Source: Paracoccaceae bacterium (GTDB lineage Bacteria; Pseudomonadota; Alphaproteobacteria; Rhodobacterales; Rhodobacteraceae). Taken from it: 21,290 bases of DNA. The position numbers were made by a program, and so were the translations under genes. How positions within the stretch are numbered: position 1 is the stretch's first letter; each line of letters opens with the position of its first letter. The notes below the pieces were generated by a model. The model saw only the letters and a list, made by a program, of their open reading frames with translations. It was not told the DNA's origin and did no database searches. The DNA lies in NCBI GenBank assembly GCA_020852535.1, contig JADZAO010000012.1:1-21290 (forward strand). Direction: 5' to 3'. Of the stretch, positions 1 to 7,592 are shown in pieces.

Positions 1-18
1 AAACGCGGGGCTAACTCC

Positions 19-522
19 TTGATCATAGAAGACATTAAAGAATTCAGCGCCCTCCTGCCCCCGGAACGAGCCATCGCTGGTCTCGATTTTGGTGAAAAAA
101 CCATCGGAGTAGCCATTTGCGACCTGCGTCGCTCGGTCGCGACCCCGCTTGAGGTGATCCGCCGGATCAAATTCACCCTCGACGCCGCCACTTTGCTGGC
201 GCTGTGCAAGCAGCGCAGCATCTACGGGCTGGTCTTCGGTTTACCCCTAAACATGGACGGCTCTGAAGGCCCCCGTGTACAGGCCACCCGCGCCTTTGCC
301 CGCAATCTGTCGCGACTGACCGAATTACCAATCACATATTGGGACGAGCGGCTCTCTACCGTTGCGGCAGAAAGATCACTAATTGAGGCAGACATATCGC
401 GAAAGCGTCGCAAAGAGGTTATCGATCAAGTCGCTGCAGGCTATATTTTGCAAGGAGCACTTGACCGCATGGACAATATAGCTCGCAGCAAGGCCACTGC
501 CCCTGATGGAGAGCGCCAATGA
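19..522 (+). CDS. ruvX: RuvX/YqgF-family putative Holliday junction resolvase / pre-16S rRNA nuclease
   Basis: 167-residue RNase H-fold protein of the YqgF family, which in bacteria acts in pre-16S rRNA 5'-end maturation and has been proposed as a Holliday junction resolvase. The N-terminal GLDFGEKTIGVA block carries the first catalytic Asp (D23). The GLPLNMDGSEG segment and the DERLST motif follow, and the C-terminal part has the conserved helix around KEVIDQVAAGYIL. Length is slightly above the usual 140-160. The start is a TTG with a weak G-rich stretch upstream (4-10). The frame is open to the left edge, so an upstream start cannot be excluded, but 'MI.ED...F' matches family N-termini as I recall them. 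The TGA stop overlaps the next ATG (ATGA), suggesting translational coupling. Confidence 0.93.
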   Translation: MIIEDIKEFSALLPPERAIAGLDFGEKTIGVAICDLRRSVATPLEVIRRIKFTLDAATLLALCKQRSIYGLVFGLPLNMDGSEGPRVQATRAFARNLSRLTELPITYWDERLSTVAAERSLIEADISRKRRKEVIDQVAAGYILQGALDRMDNIARSKATAPDGERQ

Positions 523-746
523 AGGATGATATCGGGCAAAGGGACGAGGTGCAGTCGCCCTGCGTCAAAATTTGTACCATTCATCAGACAGAACGCCTCT
601 GCGTAGGTTGCCTGCGCAGCATCGACGAAATCTCCGCATGGTCGCAGATGACTCCCGCCGAACGCGCCGCCATAATAACCGATCTCCCCACCCGCACCTC
701 TCGCTTACAAAAACGCAAGGGCGGACGAATGAGCCGATTGTGCTAG
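519..746 (+). CDS. DUF1289 domain small Cys-rich protein
   Basis: 75-residue protein of the DUF1289 family; the biochemical role is unknown to me. The signature is visible: SPCVKIC near residues 14-20, then LCVGCLRSIDEISAW and MTPAERAAI. The four Cys (two in CVKIC, two in CVGC) look like a metal-binding set, though this is inference. The C-terminus is basic (Arg/Lys-rich). It overlaps the upstream ruvX stop by four bases (ATGA), so the two are probably co-transcribed and coupled. No separate Shine-Dalgarno site is obvious. Confidence 0.88.
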   Translation: MKDDIGQRDEVQSPCVKICTIHQTERLCVGCLRSIDEISAWSQMTPAERAAIITDLPTRTSRLQKRKGGRMSRLC

Positions 747-925
747 ACTGGCTAAGAAACAAACGCCCAAAAGCCAAACTGTCGAGAACCTATCGCAAAA
801 CAACGGATGGTCATCCAATACCACCACGGCGCCCTCCCGAGAACTTAGAAAACGCTAAGCTCCGTCGCTACAGGCCAAAAATCTTAGGCTGGCGATGATC
901 TTTTACAGCCTTGACCGCGCTACGC

Positions 926-953
926 TTGCCTTCAGACGCACCACCCCTATATC
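926..953 (+). promoter_or_regulatory. Possible sigma70-type promoter for the lytic transglycosylase
   Basis: TTGCCT at 926-931 and TATATC at 948-953 are separated by 16 bp, each matching four of six consensus positions. A start about seven bases further on would give a leader of roughly 20 bases to the ATG at 983. That fits the choice of 983 over the upstream in-frame ATG at 911. Seen by eye only. Confidence 0.3.
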
Positions 954-982
954 ACAAACAACAAAAGTTTCAGGTTACACAT

Positions 983-1432
983 ATGCCCTATTTTACCCGC
1001 CGTGCCGTCCTAGCTTTCCTCTTGGCCGCCCCCCTCGCCGCCTGCGGATCGCACCGCGACACGAACGAAAGTACTGGTCCGGCCGAAATCAACCGCCTGA
1101 TCAGCTTATATTCACGCCAGTACAATGTACCCGAGCGGCTCATCCACCACGTGGTCAAGGTCGAAAGTGGCTACAATCCAGCAGCCCGCAACGGCCCCTA
1201 TTACGGCCTAATGCAGATCCTACCGCAGACCGCCCAAACGATGGGCCACCGCGGCCCTAAGAGCGATCTTCTTGATGCCAGCACTAACCTAAAATACGGC
1301 GTAAAATATCTACGCGGTGCTCTTCTCGTCGCCCGCGGGAACGAAAAACGCGCCTACGATTGGTATCGTCGCGGCTATTATTACAAGGCCAAGGAGATAG
1401 GCCTTCTCAAAGAAACCGGCCTCAAAGGCTGA
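983..1432 (+). CDS. Lipoprotein lytic transglycosylase (SLT domain)
   Basis: 149-residue peptidoglycan-cleaving lytic transglycosylase, probably an outer- or inner-membrane lipoprotein facing the periplasm. Residues 1-20 form a lipoprotein signal (Arg pair, hydrophobic core, LAAC lipobox; Cys21 is the lipidation site). The SLT/GH23 domain spans about residues 35-145: the catalytic Glu is E61 in KVESGYNP, GLMQI lies at 75-79, and the Asn-Leu-Lys-Tyr-Gly-Val-Lys-Tyr-Leu helix is at 102-110. The start at 983 is chosen because it places the signal peptide at the N-terminus; the 24 extra codons from 911 would bury it. It lies 236 bp after the DUF1289 gene, so it probably has its own promoter. It is minimal in size, with no LysM or other extra domain. 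Confidence 0.9.
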   Translation: MPYFTRRAVLAFLLAAPLAACGSHRDTNESTGPAEINRLISLYSRQYNVPERLIHHVVKVESGYNPAARNGPYYGLMQILPQTAQTMGHRGPKSDLLDASTNLKYGVKYLRGALLVARGNEKRAYDWYRRGYYYKAKEIGLLKETGLKG

Positions 1433-1446
1433 CCCACCACTCACGC

Positions 1447-1466
1447 TTACCCAAATATCCTCGAAG
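1447..1466 (-). repeat. Short intergenic element resembling a dispersed Rhodobacteraceae repeat
   Basis: Read on the minus strand this is TTCGAGGATATTTGGGTAAG, in the gap between the convergent transglycosylase and pgm genes. Its core (CGAGGATATTTG) resembles the 'ccgaGtATTTttgg-aa-gaaga' sequences I recall as common between Rhodobacteraceae genes. A second related copy lies at 18451-18486. Function unknown; the assignment rests on recall and on these two copies. Confidence 0.35.
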
Positions 1467-1548
1467 GTGAATTGGCAAAAACCGCCCAAAAGAATATGTC
1501 CTGCCACTGGACGAACCAACGAAATACAGAAAATCCGCTCTGCTTAAT

Positions 1549-3177
1549 TTAAGTCACCACATCCGGCATCTCGCGACCCGTAAACTCAGTGATCCGCGTA
1601 ATAGCATGCGCTGCCCTTATAACCGGCGCCAGCGCCTCTTGGGGATCGCGGTCTAGTCCCAAAGGGCCCGCCTCGTAACGTTCGAGGTACAGCCGCAGCG
1701 TCGCGCCTTCGGTTCCTGTTCCGGACAGCCGCACAATAAAACGCGACCCATCCGAAAACATCACTCGAACACCCTGTTTAGTACTGACGGACCCATCCAC
1801 CGGATCAATATAGACGAAATCATCCGCCCCCGAGACGGTCATCCCCTCCACAACCTGCCTCTTCAATCCAGCCAAAGACTCGCGCAAAGCCACCATCATC
1901 CTATCAGCCTTATCGCTCGCCACCGCTTCGAAGTCATGCCGACTATAGTAATTCCGCCCGAATCTAGCCCAATGCTCGGCCAATATCGCCGCCACCGACA
2001 TTTTTTTAACCGCCAGAATATTCAGCCACAAAAGTACAGCCCAAAGCCCATCTTTCTCACGCACATGATCCGACCCCGTGCCGAAACTCTCCTCGCCACA
2101 CAGCGTGACACGACCAACGTCCAGAAGATTACCAAAGAACTTCCATCCTGTTGGGGTCTCATAAGACCCAATCCCAAGCACCTTGGCCACACGATCAACC
2201 GCCGTACTTGTCGGCATCGACCGCGCAACACCGGCCAAACCTTTAGCATAACCAGGTGCCAAATGCGCATTCGCCGCTAGTAGCGCCAAGGAATCCGAAG
2301 GCGAAACATAAACCCCCGCGCCCACCACCATGTTACGGTCGCCATCTCCATCCGAAGCCGCCCCAAAATCAGGCGCATCAGAGCCAAACATCTCGTCCAT
2401 CAACTCCTTGGCCCATGTTGGATTCGGATCAGGGTGTACCCCGCCAAAATCTGGCAGCGGCGTACCATTCACCACAGTTCCCGCCGCAGCCCCCAACCGC
2501 CGCTCAAGTATTTCCACTGCATAGGGCCCCGTCACCGCACACATACTATCCATCCGCATACGAAACCCACTCGCAAACATGGCTCGGATCGCACCAAAAT
2601 CAAACAGACTCTCCATGAGAGTTACGTAATCCGCCACGGGGTCGATCACATCAACGATCATTCCGCCAAGGCTCGCCCGCCCTACTCGGCCCAGATCAAT
2701 ATCCTGCGCATCCATAATTCGGTATTCCTTGATCGCTTTAGTGCGCTCAAATATAATTTTTGTCACAGATTCCGGTGCAGGCCCACCATTGGGCATGTTG
2801 AACTTCACGCCAAAATCCTCGTTCGGCCCACCCGGATTATGACTGGCCGACATAACAATTCCCCCATCCGTCTTGTTCAACCGGATCAGATGGCTTGCCG
2901 CGGGTGTCGACAATATTGCTCCTTGCCCGACAATGACCCGCGCCGCGCCGTTTGCCGCTGCCATACGCAAAATAACTTGCGCCGCACGATCGTTAAAATA
3001 GCGTCCATCTCCACCAAGAACAAAAGTCTTTCCCTCGACACCGACGACATCGAAAATACTCTGGACAAAATTTTCCAAATAATGCCGCTCCATAAAAACG
3101 GAAGTCTTCTTACGCAGTCCCGATGTGCCGGGCTTTTGCCCCGCGATGGGTGCGGTAGCAACGGTGTGGATGGTCAT
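1549..3177 (-). CDS. pgm: Alpha-D-glucose phosphate-specific phosphoglucomutase
   Basis: Interconverts glucose 1-phosphate and glucose 6-phosphate in the cytosol, linking glycogen/UDP-glucose and glycolytic pools. 542 residues, normal for this family. The catalytic phosphoserine is S112 in SASHNPGG, the Mg2+ loop is DGDGD at 276-280, the sugar-specificity loop CGEESFG is at 360-366, and the phosphate-binding RLSGTGTEG lies near the C-terminus. I chose the ATG at 3177: the product then begins MTIHTVATAP, and a GGGAGA Shine-Dalgarno lies about 6 bases upstream. The in-frame ATG ten codons earlier has no such site. Its neighbours are a peptidase gene and the transglycosylase; no glycogen (glg) genes are visible, although pgm often sits in a glg cluster in related bacteria. 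Confidence 0.96.
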   Translation of the reverse strand: MTIHTVATAPIAGQKPGTSGLRKKTSVFMERHYLENFVQSIFDVVGVEGKTFVLGGDGRYFNDRAAQVILRMAAANGAARVIVGQGAILSTPAASHLIRLNKTDGGIVMSASHNPGGPNEDFGVKFNMPNGGPAPESVTKIIFERTKAIKEYRIMDAQDIDLGRVGRASLGGMIVDVIDPVADYVTLMESLFDFGAIRAMFASGFRMRMDSMCAVTGPYAVEILERRLGAAAGTVVNGTPLPDFGGVHPDPNPTWAKELMDEMFGSDAPDFGAASDGDGDRNMVVGAGVYVSPSDSLALLAANAHLAPGYAKGLAGVARSMPTSTAVDRVAKVLGIGSYETPTGWKFFGNLLDVGRVTLCGEESFGTGSDHVREKDGLWAVLLWLNILAVKKMSVAAILAEHWARFGRNYYSRHDFEAVASDKADRMMVALRESLAGLKRQVVEGMTVSGADDFVYIDPVDGSVSTKQGVRVMFSDGSRFIVRLSGTGTEGATLRLYLERYEAGPLGLDRDPQEALAPVIRAAHAITRITEFTGREMPDVVT

Positions 3178-3507
3178 GACATGTCTCCCTTGCGCGGCAC
3201 ACGCCAAGGCGACCCCCTGCCGACTGGCGACCCTTTTTGCGGATACTCTCCAAGCCTTCTATACCACGATCAACAAAATGACGATCAAGAGCCTCATCGC
3301 CAACAACTTTCAACTCAAAAACCTGCTAAAGATCGCATGGACCAAACCTACTCTGCCGCTCCCCTTATTTCGAATATTTAAAGAGATCGGCCAAAGGTCG
3401 ATGAAGGACTCCCACCTTCTTTTGCCTCAACAAAACAACATCCGAGAGAGCCGTCCAGAATGGACATAAAAAATCGCGATACCGCCACAAGGCACGATTT
3501 CAAAGTC
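3178..3507. other. 330-bp gene-free stretch between pgm and the dipeptidase
   Basis: It contains the pgm ribosome-binding site next to 3177 and a probable terminator for the upstream dipeptidase at 3468-3500. A short minus-strand reading frame is open from about 3325 and runs into pgm out of frame. I do not recognise it and treat it as chance. I saw no convincing promoter pair, although pgm should have one here, and no RNA gene or remnant of a glg gene. Confidence 0.5.
3468..3500 (-). terminator. Probable Rho-independent terminator after the dipeptidase gene
   Basis: On the minus strand AAATCG (3500-3495) pairs with CGATTT (3476-3471), and an inner GCC-TTGT-GGC can pair as well. A run of six T follows (3473-3468). 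It lies a few bases past the dipeptidase stop. The stem is asymmetric (extra bases on one side), so strength is uncertain. Confidence 0.45.
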
Positions 3508-4563
3508 TTAGCCACCCCAAGTCCGGCTCAAAACACCTAGCCAGTTATCCCAAGCGATCTTCCTAACTAAATCCTCACCATAGCCATGCGCCAGCATCGC
3601 ATCAATCAGTCGCGGCAACCCAACCACGTCGACGATCCCGTCCGGCACTATCGCCCCATCGAAATCGGACCCAAAGCCGACATGGTCCTCGCCCAGCCGC
3701 TCGATCAAGTAATCAAGATGCTGCAATATGGCTTCCCAGCCCATCGCAGAGTCGCGCCGCCCGTCTCTTCGAAGAAAGAAAGTGGCAAAGTTCAACCCCA
3801 CCATCCCCTTCCTCTCACGGATCATGTCAAGCTGACGATCAATCAAATTTCGGCTCGACGGTGTCACCGCATGGGCGTTGGAATGAGTAGCAACAAGCGG
3901 TGCATCCGACAGACTAGCCACATCCTCGAAGCCTTTGAGGTTTAAATGCGACAGGTCAATCATCACCTTCAGCTCATTGCAAGTCTTGACCAAACGCTTG
4001 CCCGCTTCGGTCAGCCCCGGCCCCGTGTCCGGTGTCGACGGAAAAGCGAACGGTACCCCATGAGCAAAAACCGTGGGCCTACTCCAGACTGGCCCAAGCG
4101 ACCGCAACCCCAGTTCATGCCACAGGTAAAGCGCATCGCAGCCGGGATCAATCGCCTCGGCCCCCTCCATATGCATGATACCCGAAATCACCCCCACCGC
4201 CTGCGCAGCCTTTATCTCGGCCACGCTACGCACTTGCCGAAACCGCCCACCCGACGCTCGCTCCATCCACAAAAACTGCGCGGCCAAATGCACTGCCACC
4301 GATTGACAGGGTGCCAGAGACAAAGGCGAAGGCAAGGGCACCTGATAGGGAGGGCTATCCATCAGCACGTCCATATCCGCATTAGGATCATGTGGCGACG
4401 GCATATAAATAGCAAAAAAACCGCCCATGAACCCACCTTGAGCCATGCGCGGCAAGTCAAGATGCCCCTTCCCCTCACCCGTCAACCAGATCGCCTCGCG
4501 TTGTTCCGGTTTCTGAAGAATACGGAGCAAAATGTCGTTATGACCATCAAACACAGGGATCAT
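3508..4563 (-). CDS. Membrane dipeptidase (peptidase family M19)
   Basis: 351-residue zinc dipeptidase of the renal dipeptidase family, which cleaves dipeptides, often with D-residues at the C-terminal side. Expected binuclear-zinc ligands are present: H8 and D10 in DGHND, E133 in HMEGAEA, H206 in DLSHL and H227 in THSNA. GSDFDG (from about 299) matches the conserved C-terminal loop. I see no signal peptide, so a cytosolic location is likely despite the family name. A strong GGAGG (4570-4574) sits six bases before the ATG. It begins 46 bp after the cueR stop on the same strand with no clear terminator between, so read-through from the copA-cueR unit is possible. Substrate is not predictable from sequence. 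Confidence 0.92.
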   Translation of the reverse strand: MIPVFDGHNDILLRILQKPEQREAIWLTGEGKGHLDLPRMAQGGFMGGFFAIYMPSPHDPNADMDVLMDSPPYQVPLPSPLSLAPCQSVAVHLAAQFLWMERASGGRFRQVRSVAEIKAAQAVGVISGIMHMEGAEAIDPGCDALYLWHELGLRSLGPVWSRPTVFAHGVPFAFPSTPDTGPGLTEAGKRLVKTCNELKVMIDLSHLNLKGFEDVASLSDAPLVATHSNAHAVTPSSRNLIDRQLDMIRERKGMVGLNFATFFLRRDGRRDSAMGWEAILQHLDYLIERLGEDHVGFGSDFDGAIVPDGIVDVVGLPRLIDAMLAHGYGEDLVRKIAWDNWLGVLSRTWGG

Positions 4564-4609
4564 GAATAGCCTCCATTTATTGCAACCCTTGCACGCTCCC
4601 TCAAGCGTT

Positions 4610-5014
4610 TCAATCGCAACAAACCGCTCCCGGCTTTGCCAGCCCCATCAAGATAGGACAATCCGGACGAGCATCTCCCGCACAGGCATGCACCAAACTC
4701 TGCAAAGCAGCCTCCATCGCCCGTAACTCCTTAATTTTAGTGGCGATATCGCGCAAATGTACCTCGGCCAAAGCCTTTACATCCGCACTCGCTCTTTTCT
4801 TATCGTCATATAACGCCAGCAGCCGACGGCATTCCTCAATGCTAAAACCTAGCCCCCGGGCACGGGCGATAAATGACAACTTGTGTATGTCACTTGTCCC
4901 AAACACCCGATAGCCATTTGCTCCGCGCAAAGGACAAATCAACCGTATCTCCTCGTAATAGCGGATCGTCTTGGCAGGCAGACCCGATACTTCGGCAACT
5001 TCCTTAATATTCAT
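4610..5014 (-). CDS. cueR: Cu(I)-responsive MerR-family regulator (CueR/HmrR type)
   Basis: 134-residue transcription activator that binds Cu(I) and switches on copper-export genes by distorting a promoter with a 19-bp spacer. The N-terminal winged-helix domain has the family motif (AKTIRYYEEIRL, residues 14-25, and NGYRVF, 33-38), followed by a dimerisation helix at about 75-108. The metal loop CAGDARPDC gives the two expected Cys ligands, C111 and C119, and S76 occupies the position of CueR Ser77, typical of monovalent-metal sensors. A C-terminal CC pair follows. Its ATG overlaps the copA TGA (ATGA), so it should be co-transcribed with copA and hence autoregulated through the operator at 7441-7459. 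The name hmrR is used for the same family in some alphaproteobacteria. Confidence 0.93.
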   Translation of the reverse strand: MNIKEVAEVSGLPAKTIRYYEEIRLICPLRGANGYRVFGTSDIHKLSFIARARGLGFSIEECRRLLALYDDKKRASADVKALAEVHLRDIATKIKELRAMEAALQSLVHACAGDARPDCPILMGLAKPGAVCCD

Positions 5015-7410
5015 GCCGTCAATGCCCCCTTCAGCATACGCAAGCGCAACGCATTGGTGAGAACAAAAACACTGGATAGCCCCATCGCCCCGGCAGCCAA
5101 AATCGGCGAAAAATGCGGACCACCAAACGGCACCAGAACTCCAGCCGCCACAGGGATCAATGCCACGTTGTAACCAAATGCCCAGAGAAGATTCTGCCTT
5201 ATATTGCGCATCACCGCCCGTGAAATCCGCACCGCATTCACCACACCAACCGGATCACCAGTCATCAACACGACATCCCCCGCCTCAATTGCCACATCAG
5301 TCCCCGTCCCCATCGCAAGTCCTACATCAGCTACCGCAAGCGCAGGCGCATCGTTGATCCCGTCCCCAACAAAAGCCACCCGCGTGCTCAAAGCCTTAAC
5401 CACTTCTCCCTTACCCTCCGGCAAAACTCCTGCCTCAACACGGTCCACCCCAATCCGCCTTGCAATAGCTTGGGCCGTGACCGCATTATCGCCAGTGATC
5501 ATAACGACCTCCAACTTCAACTCCCGAAGTGCTGCTAAAGCCGCCACAGTCGTCCGTTTGACGGAGTCAACCACGGCAATTAGCCCTACCGCGTCTTCCC
5601 CATAACCCACGTAAAGCAGACTTTTCCCCTCGCCTGCAAACCGCTCGCCCATTTTAACCAATGCATCAGGCACCACAGAAAACATACGTGCCGACCCGAC
5701 ACTAACCATCACGCCGCCCACCACAGCCCGCGCACCGTATCCAGGCACCGCCTCGAACCCCTCGGCTCGTTCCACGATCAGACCACGAGACGAAGCCTCA
5801 GCTAACACCGCCGCCGCCAGCGGATGCTCCGACCTCGCTTCAACTGCCGCCGCCATACCCAACACATCGCCCACCACATCTGTCACCACCGGATGCCCCT
5901 CGGTCAAAGTGCCCGTTTTGTCGAACGCCACCAACTGCACCTCCGACAGCCGCTGCAAGGCATCACCTTTCCGGAACAACACGCCCAATTCCGCTGCCCG
6001 TCCCGTACCCACCAAAATTGAAACCGGTGTTGTCAGCCCCATCGCGCAAGGGCAGGCGATGATCAACACCGACACTCCTGCCACCAAGGCATGTGCCACA
6101 CCACCTCCTGCAACCAGCCACACGAACACTGTCAAAGCTGCAATCCCCATAACCACAGGCACGAACCACAGCGTCACACGATCCACCAGCTCCTGCACCG
6201 GTAACTTGGCACCCTGCGCCTCTTCCACCAGCGCCACGATACGTGACAGCACAGTGGCTTGTCCCACCGCAGTCACTTCAACCACCAACCCGCCCGTACT
6301 GTTCACCGTACCACCAGTGACCACATCACCCACACCCTTCACCACTGCCAACGGCTCGCCCGTCAGCATCGACTCATCCACCGCAGAAGTGCCCGACACC
6401 ACACAACCATCCACGGGCACCCGCTCACCGGGCATAACCACCACCCGCATCCCCGGCAACAGCGCCGAAACCGGAACCTCACCACCGTCTTCCAACCGCG
6501 CCACCCATGGCTGTAACCGCACTAGCCGTGCAATGGCAGCCCCTGCACGGCCTCTTACACGAGCCTCCAAAGTCCGCCCCAGCAAAATCAGAACAACAAT
6601 CACCGCCGTCGCCTCGAAATAGACCACCCGCGCCTCGGTGGGCAGCAGCGCAGGTGCAAAAGTCACAACTATTGAATAAACCCAAGCCGACCCGGTCCCC
6701 AGCACGACAAGCGAATTCATATCAGGCGCCCCGCGAATAAGCGCCGGTATTCCCTTCACAAAGAACCGCCGACCCGGAAAGACCAGTACCAACGTCGCCA
6801 ACACAAATTGCAGCAAAAAAAACCAAGTTCCCGTAACATCCATCAGCCAGTGGTGAAAGGCAGGCAACCAATGTCCCCCCATCTCTGTGATGAACACAGG
6901 CAGTGTCAAAACCGCGGCCACCACCGTCTCCCGCGTCAAAGACCGTACCTCGGACGCAGGATCATGCGTCATCGCCTCTTGCAGTACATGCGCGACATAT
7001 CCCGCTTTGCCCAAGGCAGTGATCAAAGCGCCCTTGTCCACAGCGGCTCCAGCCCACAAAACCACCCTAACCCGCCGCAGCGCCAGATTTACAACCGCGT
7101 CCTTCACACCAAACTGCGCCTTCAAAACCCGTTCCACCCGCTCCGTGCATGCGGCACAGGTCATCTCCTCGACCGAAAGCGACAAAACCGCATCCTGAAC
7201 CGGATAGCCCACCTTAGCCAAAGTTGCCGCGAGATCCGCAGACTTTTCAGGCACTGCAAAAGACTCATCCACCGTCTCAGTAGACGGATTGGCCACCGCC
7301 ACTTCAACACGAGGCACAGCTTTCAAAACCGACTCAGCCCGCACCACACGACTGGCACAAGAAATCCCTTCCAAACGAGATCGGGCGTCCTTAAGATCAG
7401 CGTCAGACAT
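5011..7410 (-). CDS. copA: Cu(I)-exporting P1B-type ATPase CopA, with degenerate first metal-binding domain
   Basis: 799-residue inner-membrane pump that exports Cu(I) using ATP. Two N-terminal HMA domains: the first (about 8-75) reads CASR at C18-R21 where CxxC is expected, while the second has an intact CAAC at C85/C88. Then come membrane helices, TGE (350-352), CPC (453-455), DKTGT (phosphorylated D497), the SEHP motif (H529), GDGIND (from 682), and the helix-7/8 copper residues Y747-N748 and M776 with S779. I chose the ATG at 7410: it has a GAAGGAG site at the right distance and lies downstream of the operator, whereas the in-frame ATG at 7452 falls inside the operator. It overlaps cueR by four bases. 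The protein is unusually rich in Val and Gly, matching a G-rich coding strand. Confidence 0.95.
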   Translation of the reverse strand: MSDADLKDARSRLEGISCASRVVRAESVLKAVPRVEVAVANPSTETVDESFAVPEKSADLAATLAKVGYPVQDAVLSLSVEEMTCAACTERVERVLKAQFGVKDAVVNLALRRVRVVLWAGAAVDKGALITALGKAGYVAHVLQEAMTHDPASEVRSLTRETVVAAVLTLPVFITEMGGHWLPAFHHWLMDVTGTWFFLLQFVLATLVLVFPGRRFFVKGIPALIRGAPDMNSLVVLGTGSAWVYSIVVTFAPALLPTEARVVYFEATAVIVVLILLGRTLEARVRGRAGAAIARLVRLQPWVARLEDGGEVPVSALLPGMRVVVMPGERVPVDGCVVSGTSAVDESMLTGEPLAVVKGVGDVVTGGTVNSTGGLVVEVTAVGQATVLSRIVALVEEAQGAKLPVQELVDRVTLWFVPVVMGIAALTVFVWLVAGGGVAHALVAGVSVLIIACPCAMGLTTPVSILVGTGRAAELGVLFRKGDALQRLSEVQLVAFDKTGTLTEGHPVVTDVVGDVLGMAAAVEARSEHPLAAAVLAEASSRGLIVERAEGFEAVPGYGARAVVGGVMVSVGSARMFSVVPDALVKMGERFAGEGKSLLYVGYGEDAVGLIAVVDSVKRTTVAALAALRELKLEVVMITGDNAVTAQAIARRIGVDRVEAGVLPEGKGEVVKALSTRVAFVGDGINDAPALAVADVGLAMGTGTDVAIEAGDVVLMTGDPVGVVNAVRISRAVMRNIRQNLLWAFGYNVALIPVAAGVLVPFGGPHFSPILAAGAMGLSSVFVLTNALRLRMLKGALTA

Positions 7411-7432
7411 GGTGAAATCTCCTTCACCACCC

Positions 7433-7463
7433 CAGCTAGTCCTTCCAGTCATGGGAAGGTCAA
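7433..7463 (-). promoter_or_regulatory. CueR-regulated copA promoter and operator
   Basis: On the minus strand a -35 TTGACC (7463-7458) runs into a perfect CueR-type palindrome, CCTTCC-N7-GGAAGG (7441-7459 on the plus strand). With the 19-bp spacer typical of MerR promoters the -10 falls on TAGCTG (7438-7433), a poor hexamer as expected for an activator-dependent promoter. The layout matches the E. coli copA promoter as I recall it. Predicted transcription starts near 7426, giving a leader of only about 15 bases that is mostly ribosome-binding site. Confidence 0.9.
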
Positions 7464-7541
7464 GACCCGCTCCAACAAACCCTTCAAATAAGAAAGCCGA
7501 ACGTTTGGCAGGTCTGCCCGTAACATGCTTTCAGTAAATTG

Positions 7542-7567
7542 AGCTCTGTAGTGATAAAGTCAGAGCT
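7542..7567 (+). repeat. Hairpin in the leader of the CopZ-like gene
   Basis: AGCTCTG (7542-7548) and CAGAGCT (7561-7567) form a perfect 7-bp stem with a 12-base loop, followed by GTTTTGT. It sits about 25 bases before the ATG at 7593. It could be a weak terminator or attenuator, or chance. Confidence 0.3.
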
Positions 7568-7592
7568 GTTTTGTCTACGAGTGGGCAATGAT

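Noticed and set aside
3110..3325. Small minus-strand reading frame upstream of and overlapping the pgm start
   Set aside because: Its 3' part is out of frame inside pgm, it has no recognisable family and no clear ribosome-binding site; probably chance, though its upstream part looks mildly protein-like.
7411..7452. Extended N-terminus for CopA from an ATG at 7452
   Set aside because: The ATG lies inside the CueR operator and upstream of the predicted transcription start; a good ribosome-binding site precedes the ATG at 7410.
5204..7491. Several long plus-strand frames opposite copA (for example 5909-6622 and 6808-7491)
   Set aside because: They are shadows of a GC-skewed gene (Thr/Pro/Ser/His-rich, no families, no ribosome-binding sites).
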